From JAUWGC01 sp963753055 (GTDB lineage Bacteria; Bacteroidota; Bacteroidia; Bacteroidales; B18-G4), in assembly GCA_963753055.1 (NCBI GenBank), contig CAVWAP010000002.1:434001-498000 (forward strand): DNA of 64,000 nt, read 5' to 3'. The position numbers and the translations under genes were made by a program. Position 1 is the stretch's first letter; every line of letters starts with the position of its first letter. Shown here piece after piece: positions 1 through 9,242 of this stretch. The notes beneath the pieces were generated by a model that ran no database searches, was not told the DNA's origin, and saw only the letters and a list, made by a program, of their open reading frames with translations.

Positions 1-609
1 CGGACATTTGCTACACATCTTGGCGCTGCTGTTGAATTAAATGCCAACGACCTCCAGTCTGCCCAGTTTCAAGGATATGATTACTTCCACATTGAAGGTT
101 ACATGGTACAGAATCATGACCTGCTGATGAAAGCTGTTACCCTGGCCAAGGAGAATGGCCTGAAGATATCTATTGATATGGCAAGCTATAATGTGGTCGA
201 AGAGAACCTGGAATTCCTTGGGCCGGTTGTCAGGGATTATGTTGACATACTTTTTGCCAATGAGGAAGAAGCCAAAGCTTTTACAGGTCTTGAACCAAGA
301 GCGGCCCTGGATAAGCTTGCAGCACAATGTGATATTGCAGTTGTGAAGATTGGTGATGCTGGCTCACTGGTCAGGCGCGGAGACAGCATCCATAAAATTG
401 ACGCTCTGCAAGTAAACAGTATAGATACAACAGGAGCTGGTGATCTCTTTGCTGCAGGGTTTCTATATGGTTTAACTGAGAATTTTTCTCTTGATAAATG
501 TGGATCATTGGGCTCCCTGCTTGCCGGCAATATTATTGAGGTTATCGGTGCTAAAATGGATAAGGAGAGATGGAATAATATCATAAGTACAATAATTTCA
601 AATAATTGA
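1..609 (+). CDS. PfkB-family sugar/adenosine kinase, 5' end cut by window
   Basis: The reading frame is open from the first base, so the N-terminus lies outside the window; about 202 codons are visible. The ribokinase/adenosine kinase (PfkB) C-terminal signature DTTGAGD is encoded at 424-444; it holds the anion hole and the catalytic Asp. An upstream segment, ILFANEEEAKAFTG, is typical of the family's nucleotide-side region. The enzyme would phosphorylate a sugar or nucleoside with ATP in the cytoplasm. The segment resembles Bacteroidota adenosine-kinase-like proteins, but the substrate-binding N-terminal half is missing, so specificity cannot be read. Confidence 0.9.
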   Translation, partial: RTFATHLGAAVELNANDLQSAQFQGYDYFHIEGYMVQNHDLLMKAVTLAKENGLKISIDMASYNVVEENLEFLGPVVRDYVDILFANEEEAKAFTGLEPRAALDKLAAQCDIAVVKIGDAGSLVRRGDSIHKIDALQVNSIDTTGAGDLFAAGFLYGLTENFSLDKCGSLGSLLAGNIIEVIGAKMDKERWNNIISTIISNN

Positions 610-641
610 CACCGTTGTTTTTATTATTAAGCAGATTTTTA

Positions 642-649
642 TACTTTTG
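642..649 (+). promoter_or_regulatory. Bacteroidota -7 box TACTTTTG upstream of the EF-G paralog
   Basis: The octamer fits TAnnTTTG and sits 44 bases before the ATG of the EF-G paralog. TTG at 615-617 is a possible -33 element, but the 24-base spacing is longer than usual. Confidence 0.5.
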
Positions 650-693
650 CAGCCCCTAATTTCAGCAATCTATAAATTTTAAGACACTTTAAT

Positions 694-2892
694 ATGAAGG
701 TTTATCAAACAAACGAGATTAAAAATATTGCCCTGATCGGTGGTGCCAAAACGGGAAAAACCACACTTGCCGAGAGTATGCTGTTTGAAGGCGGGGTGAT
801 AAAACGCAGAGGCTCTGTTGATGAAAAGAACACTGTATCTGATTACAGGGAGATTGAATTAGAAAGACAAAACTCTGTTTCTGCAACTGTTATGTACACA
901 ATTTTCAAAGACAATAAAATAAATTTTATTGATACACCAGGATTTGATGACTTCATTGGTGAGGTTATATCATCAATTTATGTTGCTGATACAGCTGTTA
1001 TGGTTGTAAACGCACAGAATGGTGTTGAGGTAGGTACTGAAGTAACCTGGCGTCATGCAGCCAAAGCAGAAAAGCCAGTCATTTTTGCGATCAACCACCT
1101 GGAGCATGAGAATTCCAATTTTGATGAAACTATTTCCCAGCTTAAGCAACATTTTGGTGGTTCAGTCACTATTGCACAGTATCCCGTTAATCCGGGCCTG
1201 GGCTTTAATGCAATAATCGACCTTGTGAAAATGAAGATGTTGAAATTCTCGGATAAGGAAGGGAAAGCTGAAATTCTTGATATCCCCGATGAGGAAAAAG
1301 GCAAAGCTGAAGAGTTACAAGCTGCTTTAATCGAGGATCTGGCTGCCAATGATGAGGCCTTGATGGAGAAATTCTTTGAAAATGGCACCTTGTCTGAACA
1401 GGAGATGCAGCAGGGACTTAAGCTTGGATTGAAAACCAGGGGCTTCTTCCCGGTGCTTTGTGTGAATGCAAAACAGAATATGGGTGTTGAAAGATTAATG
1501 GAATTCATTTCCAATAATGTACCAGCTCCGGATGAAATGCCAGGTGTTAAAACCACTAAGGGTAAAGAGCTTACATGTAAAGTTTCTGATCCTGTATCAG
1601 CTTTCGTATTCAAAACTACCATAGAATCACACCTTGGTGAAGTATCTTACTTCAAAGTCTATGGTGGAGAGATCACCGAAGGAATGGATCTGATGAACGC
1701 CTCAAACTCAGGCAAAGAAAGATTATCCCAATTATTTGCTTTTGCAGGTAAAAACAGGGAAAAACTGGATAAAATTGTTGCGGGCGATATAGGTGCCACT
1801 ATCAAATTGAAAAATACTAAAACTGATGATACGCTCAATTCGACAAAGAATGCAGATGATATCATCGAGCCTATTGAGTTCCCTGAGCCTAAATTCAGGA
1901 CAGCCATTAAGGCGGTCAACCAGGCAGATGATGAAAAGCTTGGTGTTGCATTGAATGAATTGCATAGGATGGATCCAACTATCCATGCTGGGTATTCAAA
2001 AGAATTGAGACAGATTATTTTGCAGGGACAGGGTGAATTGCACCTGAATATGGTAAAATGGCTTCTGGAGCATATTGAAAAGATTCAGATTGAATTTGTC
2101 ACTCCAAAGATTCCTTACCGGGAAACAATCACCAGATCAAGCCAGGCAAATTATCTGCACAAGAAACAGTCTGGTGGATCCGGACAATTTGGCCAGGTTT
2201 ACATGGTCATTGAACCTTATGAAGAAGGAATGCCAGAACCTTCCAGGTTTAATGTGAAGCAAATGCTGAGCATGTCCTCTGTGAACCCATTAAGCATTCA
2301 AAAAGGCAATAATGAAATTGTAGTTAATGTCAGGGGTAAGGATGAAATTGAACTTGAATGGGGTGGTAAGCTGATATTCTACAACTGTATCGTTGGTGGA
2401 TCTATTGATGCACGTTTCCTTCCTGCAATCCTGAAGGGGATCATGGAAAGGATGGAGCAAGGACCACTGACCGGTTCTTATGCCAGGGATATCAGGGTAT
2501 GTGTTTATGATGGGAAGATGCACCCTGTAGATTCAAATGAGATCTCATTTAAAATAGCCGGGAAAACTGCCTTCAGCATGGCCTTTAAAGAAGCAGGACC
2601 CAAAATCATGGAACCTATTTATGACCTCGATGTTCTCGTTCCCGAAGATAAAATGGGTAACGTAATGACCGACCTGCAAGGCAGGCGCGCTATCATCATG
2701 GGTATGGAAGGTGGCAATGTTAAAGCCAGGGTGCCACTTGCAGAGATGGGAAGGTACTCAACAGCTCTCAGTTCACTGACAAGCGGACGTGCTACTTATT
2801 CAATGAAGTTTGCAGAATATTCCCCGGTACCACCGGATATTCAGGATAAACTACTTAAAGAGTACGAAACGAAACAGGAAGAAGGCAACTAG
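694..2892 (+). CDS. EF-G paralog (EF-G2-like) with altered GTPase motifs
   Basis: 732 aa, the full length of elongation factor G with all five domains. The P-loop is GGAKTGKT (residues 16-23). Switch II reads DTPGFDD (80-86), so the catalytic His of the canonical DTPGH is Phe. The switch I segment reads ERQNSVS where canonical EF-G has ERGITI. The NKxD guanine motif is degraded to NHLE (about 133). Bacteroides thetaiotaomicron is known to have a second EF-G that supports translation without GTP hydrolysis, and this protein fits that description. It should act on the ribosome in translocation. The canonical fusA is not in the window. The stop codon overlaps the convergent lipoprotein gene's stop within CTAG. 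Confidence 0.88.
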   Translation: MKVYQTNEIKNIALIGGAKTGKTTLAESMLFEGGVIKRRGSVDEKNTVSDYREIELERQNSVSATVMYTIFKDNKINFIDTPGFDDFIGEVISSIYVADTAVMVVNAQNGVEVGTEVTWRHAAKAEKPVIFAINHLEHENSNFDETISQLKQHFGGSVTIAQYPVNPGLGFNAIIDLVKMKMLKFSDKEGKAEILDIPDEEKGKAEELQAALIEDLAANDEALMEKFFENGTLSEQEMQQGLKLGLKTRGFFPVLCVNAKQNMGVERLMEFISNNVPAPDEMPGVKTTKGKELTCKVSDPVSAFVFKTTIESHLGEVSYFKVYGGEITEGMDLMNASNSGKERLSQLFAFAGKNREKLDKIVAGDIGATIKLKNTKTDDTLNSTKNADDIIEPIEFPEPKFRTAIKAVNQADDEKLGVALNELHRMDPTIHAGYSKELRQIILQGQGELHLNMVKWLLEHIEKIQIEFVTPKIPYRETITRSSQANYLHKKQSGGSGQFGQVYMVIEPYEEGMPEPSRFNVKQMLSMSSVNPLSIQKGNNEIVVNVRGKDEIELEWGGKLIFYNCIVGGSIDARFLPAILKGIMERMEQGPLTGSYARDIRVCVYDGKMHPVDSNEISFKIAGKTAFSMAFKEAGPKIMEPIYDLDVLVPEDKMGNVMTDLQGRRAIIMGMEGGNVKARVPLAEMGRYSTALSSLTSGRATYSMKFAEYSPVPPDIQDKLLKEYETKQEEGN

Positions 2893-3857
2893 TTGTCCCC
2901 AAGTCCGGCACCTATTAATCCAAGGTACATCGCGTTTACCACCTTCTTACTATTCCCCTCTGCATCATAAAGCATGCAGTTGAAGTTAGCTGTAAATTTA
3001 TACAGATGGTATGTTGTGTCCGTGCCAGAAAGAGGAAGGAGCTCACTGATGTTGAACAGGCTGGATTCCTGGCTTGCTGAACCAAAGGAAGTGGACCAGG
3101 CTTTATAATTGTTTGATTTGTCCCTATAGATTATTTCTACTCCATCTTCAGCACCGATACTGTACGTCTTAAACCCTGTTATAATCAATTGTCTTAATTG
3201 ATCAGCTGTATATCCTTCCGGTAAAGAGCCCAGCCGGATCTCCAGCAAGGTGTTTTTCAGTCCCGATGCAGTCGGTTCATAATAAATCTCAGATGATAGT
3301 ATCACCTGATCCTGCCTGTGCAGGGTGTCATGTGAGGCAAAAAAGCTTTTCACATAAGTATATTCAGCAAGCTGAGAATCTTCAAGGATAAGGCTGTACT
3401 GTGGAGCCGAATGAATTGAAACAGAATAACCAATTTTGCTTGCCGAATAATTAAAATGATAAATGTTTTTGATTTCGTTCACTTCCAGCAAACCTGTCAT
3501 GTAATTGGTACTCCAGAACCTGCCAATGGTCTTCCCCTTTTTCTGGCTATCATGAATCAGATAAAAATTAAAGGTGTCAGCAGAAATATAACCATGCCCC
3601 TGAGGATCATTTTTATACAAACTGTGTGTGTCGCTATCGGCAACATAAGTAAAGTCGTAGTTCGTGATGAACAAAGTATCATGCCTGGTTTCAACCTTCA
3701 GCTGAACAGGGAAGCCTTGCTCTGAAACACCTGCCCAGTTGCCTATTATGGTTTGTTGGCCGGTACTGGGTGAAGAGGAGTCTTCCTCCGGTTCACAGGA
3801 GCTTGTTATCATACCGGCGATCATTACAGATAATATAAAGCTGATGAATTTTTGCAT
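2889..3857 (-). CDS. Hypothetical lipoprotein, 322 aa
   Basis: Family not recognised. The N-terminus has a hydrophobic stretch (residues 4-17) followed by TSSC with Cys21, a plausible lipobox, then an acidic and Ser-rich linker (EPEEDSSSPS). This predicts export and lipid anchoring in the envelope. The rest is polar with many beta-prone stretches (GNWAGVSEQG, YVKSFFASHD) and no catalytic motif I can name. It is convergent with the EF-G paralog, and the two stop codons overlap in a CTAG palindrome. Confidence 0.75.
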   Translation of the reverse strand: MQKFISFILSVMIAGMITSSCEPEEDSSSPSTGQQTIIGNWAGVSEQGFPVQLKVETRHDTLFITNYDFTYVADSDTHSLYKNDPQGHGYISADTFNFYLIHDSQKKGKTIGRFWSTNYMTGLLEVNEIKNIYHFNYSASKIGYSVSIHSAPQYSLILEDSQLAEYTYVKSFFASHDTLHRQDQVILSSEIYYEPTASGLKNTLLEIRLGSLPEGYTADQLRQLIITGFKTYSIGAEDGVEIIYRDKSNNYKAWSTSFGSASQESSLFNISELLPLSGTDTTYHLYKFTANFNCMLYDAEGNSKKVVNAMYLGLIGAGLGDN

Positions 3858-3868
3858 GGTACCTTAAT

Positions 3869-5008
3869 TTACATACATAAGTCAATCAGAGTATCATAAT
3901 CCTGGTGTGAAAGCTTATGATGGCTTCCTTCCACCTCTTTGTCTATCATATTCTGAATGATATTGTTTTTTTGTGTTGATGAAATGCCTATTGTGCCTAA
4001 CCTTACCGGGCTGCCGATTGCTTCAAAGAAAGACTCCAGCTCTGCAATTGTATCATTCGCATTGCTGGTATTAAATATATTTTTACCAAGTTCTGCTATC
4101 CTTCCCGGAATCCTATCCTGTTGAAGCTTTAGCCAGGCCGGATAAGCAATGGATAATGAAGCTCCATGTGGGACATCATATAAAACAGAAAATACATGCC
4201 CGATGCTATGCACGCCCCAATCTCCTGATTCTCTGCCATATAAAAGCAGGTTGTTCAGTGCATTAGTGGCTGCATACATAATCCTGGCCCTGAGGTCGTA
4301 ATTACCCAGATCATCCAGCAAGGCTGGGCCATATTCCATGGCTTCTTTAATAACAGCATAAACAAACTTATCTGATAATGAAGCATCTCCTTTGCCAAAA
4401 TATGCTTCCAGGCAGTGTGCTATCAAGTCTGTAATTCCAAACGAAGTGTAATTCTTTGGTACACTCACGGTGTATTGAGGGTCCAGAAAAGAGTGCCTGG
4501 GGTAGATAAGATTGTTCCCAAAGCCCAATTTCTCTTTCGTGGCATTGTTTTGAACAACTGCAAATTTATTCATTTCAGTGCCTGTAGCTGCAAGGGTCAG
4601 CACAGCAATCAATGGAATGTTTGCCGGTGGCTTAATTGTCCCTTTTACAATGTCCCATGCCGGTCCTGCCTGTGGAATAGTTATTGAGATGAACTTGCCT
4701 GAATCAATGACACTCCCTCCCCCAACAGCTATAATCATGTTAACATTATCATTCCTGCCAAGAATTGCTGCAGCCTCAACGTCTTCAATGATTGGATTCG
4801 GGCGTATGCCTTCATACTCCACCCATGATATGCCGGATTGTTTAAGTTGTTCTGTAACCTGATCATAAATACCATTGCTTTTGATGGACCCTTTCCCATA
4901 TACAAGCAATGCTTTGGATCCAAGACCTTTTGCGCTTTTTCCAAGGTTCTTGATCACATCCCTTCCAAAATGTAGCCTGGTGGGATTATGATAAACAAAG
5001 TTTTCCAT
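3869..5008 (-). CDS. Iron-containing alcohol dehydrogenase (YqhD/BdhA type)
   Basis: 379 aa, normal length for group III metal-dependent alcohol dehydrogenases. GGGSVID (96-102) is the nucleotide pyrophosphate-binding motif. Candidate metal ligands Asp194, His198, His267 and His281 (in GITDLIAH, WGVHSIG and VPHGAS) are all present and follow the spacing known from E. coli YqhD. It would reduce aldehydes or ketones with NAD(P)H in the cytoplasm. NADPH-dependent butanol-dehydrogenase-like activity is the family expectation; the substrate is unknown. It lies between the lipoprotein gene (11-nt gap) and mnmA (15-nt gap) on the same strand and may be co-transcribed with mnmA. Confidence 0.9.
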   Translation of the reverse strand: MENFVYHNPTRLHFGRDVIKNLGKSAKGLGSKALLVYGKGSIKSNGIYDQVTEQLKQSGISWVEYEGIRPNPIIEDVEAAAILGRNDNVNMIIAVGGGSVIDSGKFISITIPQAGPAWDIVKGTIKPPANIPLIAVLTLAATGTEMNKFAVVQNNATKEKLGFGNNLIYPRHSFLDPQYTVSVPKNYTSFGITDLIAHCLEAYFGKGDASLSDKFVYAVIKEAMEYGPALLDDLGNYDLRARIMYAATNALNNLLLYGRESGDWGVHSIGHVFSVLYDVPHGASLSIAYPAWLKLQQDRIPGRIAELGKNIFNTSNANDTIAELESFFEAIGSPVRLGTIGISSTQKNNIIQNMIDKEVEGSHHKLSHQDYDTLIDLCM

Positions 5009-5023
5009 ATAATAAAATTAAAT

Positions 5024-6088
5024 TTAAGAGATTATACCACTTCCCAGGCAAATTGATTTTTCTTCATTATAGATCACACCGAATTGACCTGGTGCAACAC
5101 CCGATATCTTTTGATCACTCAGGATCTTAAAACTGCCCTTTTCCCGGATCAGATACCCATCATTGAATTCTGGCTGATGACGTATCTTGAAACTGATCTT
5201 CTGCTTAGTTGAATAATCACGATCAGCTTCCTCATTGATGAATTGAAAGTCAGAAAGTGAAACTTCATCTTTATACTGAGCGATGGGATCATAACCGTTC
5301 GACACAAATACAATATTTTCCTGCATATCCTTATCAACCACAAACCATGGGCCCTGGCTTAACCCTAATCCTTTGCGCTGTCCGATGGTATGAAACCATA
5401 ACCCACGATGCTCACCGAGTAATTTACCTGTTTCCAGCTCAACTATTTTTCCAGGCTGTTCACCAACATATTTCCTGATAAATTCGTTATAATTGATCTT
5501 GCCCAGGAAGCAAATTCCCTGGCTGTCAGGCCGATGGGCGCTTGGCAGCTTCAGCTTTTCAGCCATCTTCCTCACGTCTTTTTTTTGCATGTTGCCAATC
5601 GGGAACATCACTTTAGATAACTGAGGATAAGTTATCCTTCCAAGGAAATATGTCTGGTCTTTATTTTTATCAACAGCTGTTGCCAGGTAAGTAACGCCAT
5701 CCTTTTCCAGCGTATCAGCATAATGTCCTGTTGAGATCCTGTCAAAGTCCTTCCCAAGCTTGTCCTCGAAGCTACCGAACTTGATAAGCCGGTTACACAT
5801 AATATCCGGGTTGGGGGTCAGTCCTTTTTTTACTGTGCTTATAGTATAGTCAATTACCCGGTCCCAATACTCCTTTTGCAGGTCGATGATCTCAAACCTG
5901 CAGCCATATTTCCTTGCAATATAAGTTGTGATTTCAATGTCCTCCTCCGATGGGCAGTCGGTAAACCCCGGTTCGTTTTCCATGGCGATCTTGATATAGA
6001 CAATCACAGGATCATACCCCTGATCCTTAAGGATCGGGATAGTCACCGAGCTGTCAACACCCCCCGAAACCAGTGCTGCTATCTCCAT
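5024..6088 (-). CDS. mnmA: tRNA-specific 2-thiouridylase MnmA
   Basis: 354 aa from the ATG at 6088. A longer TTG-initiated frame reaches 6115, but it runs through the TATCTTTG promoter box, so the ATG is preferred. The PP-loop SGGVDSS (8-14) adenylates U34. The catalytic cysteines are Cys98 (in MCNRLIKFG) and Cys193 (in GICFLGK), matching the disulfide-forming pair of the family. It makes s2U34 in the Lys, Glu and Gln tRNAs in the cytoplasm, taking sulfur from a relay. Divergent from the outer-membrane protein gene. Confidence 0.95.
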   Translation of the reverse strand: MEIAALVSGGVDSSVTIPILKDQGYDPVIVYIKIAMENEPGFTDCPSEEDIEITTYIARKYGCRFEIIDLQKEYWDRVIDYTISTVKKGLTPNPDIMCNRLIKFGSFEDKLGKDFDRISTGHYADTLEKDGVTYLATAVDKNKDQTYFLGRITYPQLSKVMFPIGNMQKKDVRKMAEKLKLPSAHRPDSQGICFLGKINYNEFIRKYVGEQPGKIVELETGKLLGEHRGLWFHTIGQRKGLGLSQGPWFVVDKDMQENIVFVSNGYDPIAQYKDEVSLSDFQFINEEADRDYSTKQKISFKIRHQPEFNDGYLIREKGSFKILSDQKISGVAPGQFGVIYNEEKSICLGSGIIS

Positions 6089-6101
6089 GGAATTTTTTTT
6101 G

Positions 6102-6109
6102 CAAAGATA
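6102..6109 (-). promoter_or_regulatory. -7 box TATCTTTG of mnmA
   Basis: Exact TAnnTTTG on the minus strand, 13 bases ahead of the mnmA ATG. It supports the shorter start and a very short 5' leader. No clear -33 TTG was found. Confidence 0.6.
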
Positions 6110-6152
6110 GGCCAAAAGAATATATAGGTTAGATGGAGGGATCCCGGAGCAT

Positions 6153-6182
6153 TGCCGGTCACCCGGATAGTTGTATCTTTAC
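6153..6182 (+). promoter_or_regulatory. Promoter of outer-membrane protein gene (TTG-19-TATCTTTA)
   Basis: TTG at 6153-6155 and TATCTTTA at 6175-6182 are separated by 19 bases, the usual Bacteroidota -33/-7 spacing. The box departs from TAnnTTTG only in the last base. The ATG follows 19 bases later. Confidence 0.55.
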
Positions 6183-6201
6183 CTAACAAAATGATAATCT
6201 T

Positions 6202-6816
6202 ATGAAGAAAGCTATAATCCTGATATTAGCCTTTTGTACTTTATATATTATGCCTGTCACTGCACAGGATGGAACATATTTTGGCGTGTTTTTAGGAGGA
6301 AATTACTCAGCTCTGACAGGTGTTACGAAATATGAGCCCAAGCCATTACCCGGGGTGAATGTAGGCATGATCTTCAGTGGAAGAGGTAAGATTATAGGTT
6401 GGGATTTCGATTTGTATTATTCATTTCTTCAGAGTGATTTCCAGGATTTTACTGCCAAATATACCTTTCACTTCCTTGGACTTGAAGCCATGTTCAAGAT
6501 TTACCCGTTCAAGAAGCTGGGCCTGAATGCACAACTTGGTTATCAATTGAATGCGGACCTGGGCCGTTACTCTTCTATTACTAACCTGCTCATCAGGGGA
6601 TTTGTACTTGGCATCGGATATGATATTACCAATCGTTGGACAGTTGATCTGAGTACCTGGAAAAGTGCTCAGCCCATCATTGAACAATCAATCAAGGAAT
6701 GGGAGCAGCCCCCTGATGGTGGACTTCCGCAGGAGGTATGGAATACATATTCCTTCTATCTGTCAAGCTTATCCTTAACGGTTACATATCGCTTGTGGGT
6801 ATTAAGCAAAGACTAG
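6202..6816 (+). CDS. Outer-membrane beta-barrel protein (PorT-like), 204 aa
   Basis: A cleavable signal peptide spans about residues 1-21 (hydrophobic core IILILAFCTLYI, ending VTAQ). The mature part has alternating hydrophobic/polar strands with Gly and aromatic residues (GVFLGGNYSAL, LGLNAQLGYQLN, FVLGIGYDIT) and ends in aromatic-rich strands (SLTVTYRLWVL). This is the pattern of small outer-membrane barrels common in Bacteroidota. Specific function unknown. It is divergent from mnmA and convergent with tdh. Confidence 0.75.
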   Translation: MKKAIILILAFCTLYIMPVTAQDGTYFGVFLGGNYSALTGVTKYEPKPLPGVNVGMIFSGRGKIIGWDFDLYYSFLQSDFQDFTAKYTFHFLGLEAMFKIYPFKKLGLNAQLGYQLNADLGRYSSITNLLIRGFVLGIGYDITNRWTVDLSTWKSAQPIIEQSIKEWEQPPDGGLPQEVWNTYSFYLSSLSLTVTYRLWVLSKD

Positions 6817-6869
6817 TGATCTGTGATGTGTGACCCCTGCTTTCGCAGGAGCAGGCCTGTAACCAGAAC

Positions 6870-6910
6870 CTCCCCTCTCTCTTTTCTCTTTTCTCTTCTC
6901 TCTTCTCTTT
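6870..6910 (+). repeat. TC-rich (coding-strand GA) microsatellite abutting the tdh stop codon
   Basis: About 40 bases of uninterrupted CTCTTTT/CTCTTC units, running into the first base or two of the tdh stop codon. Read on the tdh strand it is a GA tract starting at the stop codon. The same composition recurs at 10711-10810 and 11281-11343. Just upstream, 6836-6858 holds a small hairpin-capable segment (CCTGC...GCAGG). Confidence 0.8.
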
Positions 6911-7871
6911 AGATAAGCCCTTTCTCGTGCTTCTCACCGATCACCTTCAGCATGTCAAGGGTCATAGCGTTGAGGTCATACTTAGGGTTCCAGCCCCATT
7001 CCTCACGGGCAGCGGAGTCATCCATCTTGTTTGGCCATGAATCGGCAATGCCTTTTTTAACAGGATCAACATCATAGTCCATGACAAAGTCAGGAATATG
7101 TTTTTTGATCTCATTGGCGATGATCTCAGGATCAAAGCTCATTGCGGATACGTTAAATGCATTGCGATGCTTCAGCTTAGCCGGGTCAGCCTCCATCAGG
7201 TCAATGGCAGCATCAAGTGCATCAGGCATATACATCATGTCCAGGAATGTCCCGGCAGGTAACGGACAAGTAAATTTCTTTTCTTTAATGGCAGCATAGT
7301 AGATCTCAACTGCGTAATCAGTAGTTCCACCCCCTGGCAGGGTGACATTTGAAATGATACCTGGATAACGTAACCCCCTGGTGTCAACACCAAAACGTTT
7401 ATGATAATAGTCGCTGAGCAGCTCGCCTGCCACCTTGGTCACACCATACATAGTAGTGGGTCGCTGGATAGTATCCTGTGGGGTGAAATCCAGTGGTGTA
7501 CTTGGCCCGAAAGCACCGATTGAACTTGGAAAAAACAACGCGCATTTATATTCACGGGAAATCTCCAGGAGGTTATAAACACCATTTACACCAACATTCC
7601 AGGCGGCCTGAGGCTTTTCTTCTGCCACTGCTGAAAGCAATGCTGCCAGGTTATAAATAGTATCGATATTATATTTTTTTATTACCTCCACCACGCGTTC
7701 AGGGTCGGTGGCATCAACTCTTTCCAGCGGTCCTGACTCAGCAAGTTCTTTGCTGGGCTCGGTCTTGCGGAAACCGGCAACAACATTATTCGCTCCATAG
7801 ATGCTACGAAGACGCATGGTCAGTTCTGACCCAATCTGACCAACAGATCCTATTATCAAAATATTTTTCAT
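6909..7871 (-). CDS. tdh: L-threonine 3-dehydrogenase, SDR (epimerase-like) type
   Basis: 320 aa. It has an N-terminal Rossmann motif GSVGQIG (residues 8-14) and the extended-SDR catalytic pattern: SS near 117 and YGVTK (YxxxK) near 142. The family, close to UDP-galactose epimerase, supplies NAD-dependent threonine dehydrogenase in Bacteroidota, oxidising L-threonine to 2-amino-3-ketobutyrate. The divergent neighbour kbl encodes the next enzyme, which strongly supports this call over a generic epimerase. The 3' end is flush with a TC-rich repeat. Confidence 0.88.
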   Translation of the reverse strand: MKNILIIGSVGQIGSELTMRLRSIYGANNVVAGFRKTEPSKELAESGPLERVDATDPERVVEVIKKYNIDTIYNLAALLSAVAEEKPQAAWNVGVNGVYNLLEISREYKCALFFPSSIGAFGPSTPLDFTPQDTIQRPTTMYGVTKVAGELLSDYYHKRFGVDTRGLRYPGIISNVTLPGGGTTDYAVEIYYAAIKEKKFTCPLPAGTFLDMMYMPDALDAAIDLMEADPAKLKHRNAFNVSAMSFDPEIIANEIKKHIPDFVMDYDVDPVKKGIADSWPNKMDDSAAREEWGWNPKYDLNAMTLDMLKVIGEKHEKGLI

Positions 7872-7991
7872 TGGATTAATGGTTTTTTGTTATCAAATTA
7901 ACATTCTTGAGCAAAAATAAAATAATTTTAGTACCCCATTCAGAATTCGTCAAAATCTTCATTTTCATCACGGCCAATACACAATAAATTC

Positions 7992-7999
7992 TATATTTG
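7992..7999 (+). promoter_or_regulatory. -7 box TATATTTG of kbl
   Basis: Exact TAnnTTTG, 48 bases before the kbl ATG, in the 176-base divergent tdh/kbl intergenic region. No convincing -33 TTG at the usual distance. Confidence 0.6.
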
Positions 8000-8047
8000 C
8001 ATAGGCTTGTGAAAGGCTTAACAAAATAACCTATAAATCATAAAAGT

Positions 8048-9241
8048 ATGTTCGGAAAAATTAAAGATCATCTTACCAAGGAGCTGGAAAATATCGAATC
8101 AGCCGGTTTATTTAAAAGTGAACGTGTCATTACCTCTCCGCAGGGAGCTGGCATTGGGTTGAATACTGGCCAGGAAGTACTAAACTTTTGTGCCAATAAC
8201 TATTTGGGACTATCCAACCACCCGAAGCTTGTGCAAGCTGCCAAAGACACGCTTGATTCACACGGTTTTGGTATGTCATCTGTAAGGTTTATCTGTGGGA
8301 CACAGGATATCCATAAAGTACTTGAGAAGAAAATAGCTGAATTCTTTGGTACTGAAGATACCATCCTTTATGCTGCTTGCTTTGATGCCAATGGCGGTGT
8401 ATTTGAACCTATACTTACTGCTGAAGATGCCATTATCTCAGATTCTCTGAACCATGCTTCCATTATTGATGGAGTGAGGCTCTGCAAAGCGCAGCGCTTC
8501 CGTTACAATAATGCTGATATGGAAGATCTGGAAGCCAAGCTGAAAGAAGCTTCTGACACTGCAAGGTTTAAGATCATTGTTACTGATGGGGTATTTTCCA
8601 TGGACGGTAACGTAGCACCGATGGATAAGATCAATGAGCTGGCCAAAAAATATGATGCCATGATCATGGTTGATGAATGTCATTCAGCCGGTGTTGTTGG
8701 TAAGACAGGCCGTGGTGTTACAGAACTTTTCAATATTCGTGGCGAAGTTGATATAATTACAGGCACCCTTGGAAAGGCTTTCGGTGGCGGTATCGGAGGG
8801 TTTACAACGGGAAGAAAGGAGATCATTGAAATGCTTCGTCAGCGTTCAAGGCCATATCTTTTCTCAAACTCACTGATCCCGGCAGCTGTTGGTGCAGGTA
8901 TCGAAATGTTTGATATGATGACCCAGACTACAGAACTTCAGGACAAGCTACACTGGAATTCAGAATATTTTATTTCTAAGATGCAAGAAGCTGGATTTGA
9001 TATTCTTCCAAGTAAATCAGCCATCTGTGCTGTGATGCTTTATGATGCGAAGTTGTCCCAGGTGATGGCCGAGAAACTGCTTGATGAAGGTATCTATGTC
9101 ATTGGATTTTACTATCCTGTTGTACCTAAGGATAAAGCCAGGATCCGTGTCCAACTTTCTGCTGGTCATGAAAAAGAACATCTTGATCGTGCAATTGCAG
9201 CGTTTACCAAGGTTGGTAAAGAGCTTGGTGTAATAAAGTAA
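8048..9241 (+). CDS. kbl: Glycine C-acetyltransferase (2-amino-3-ketobutyrate CoA ligase)
   Basis: 397 aa, normal length for this PLP-dependent alpha-oxoamine synthase. The PLP-binding Lys lies in TGTLGKAFGGG (about residue 243), and VDECHSAGVVG holds the cofactor-stacking and Asp residues. It cleaves 2-amino-3-ketobutyrate with CoA to glycine and acetyl-CoA. Together with the divergent tdh it completes threonine-to-glycine catabolism. cysS begins 1 base after its stop, so the two are probably co-transcribed. Confidence 0.95.
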   Translation: MFGKIKDHLTKELENIESAGLFKSERVITSPQGAGIGLNTGQEVLNFCANNYLGLSNHPKLVQAAKDTLDSHGFGMSSVRFICGTQDIHKVLEKKIAEFFGTEDTILYAACFDANGGVFEPILTAEDAIISDSLNHASIIDGVRLCKAQRFRYNNADMEDLEAKLKEASDTARFKIIVTDGVFSMDGNVAPMDKINELAKKYDAMIMVDECHSAGVVGKTGRGVTELFNIRGEVDIITGTLGKAFGGGIGGFTTGRKEIIEMLRQRSRPYLFSNSLIPAAVGAGIEMFDMMTQTTELQDKLHWNSEYFISKMQEAGFDILPSKSAICAVMLYDAKLSQVMAEKLLDEGIYVIGFYYPVVPKDKARIRVQLSAGHEKEHLDRAIAAFTKVGKELGVIK

Positions 9242-9242
9242 T

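Noticed and set aside
6089..6115. TTG-initiated N-terminal extension of mnmA
   Set aside because: It overlaps an exact TAnnTTTG promoter box and adds residues ahead of the conserved SGGVDSS N-terminus; the ATG at 6088 is better.
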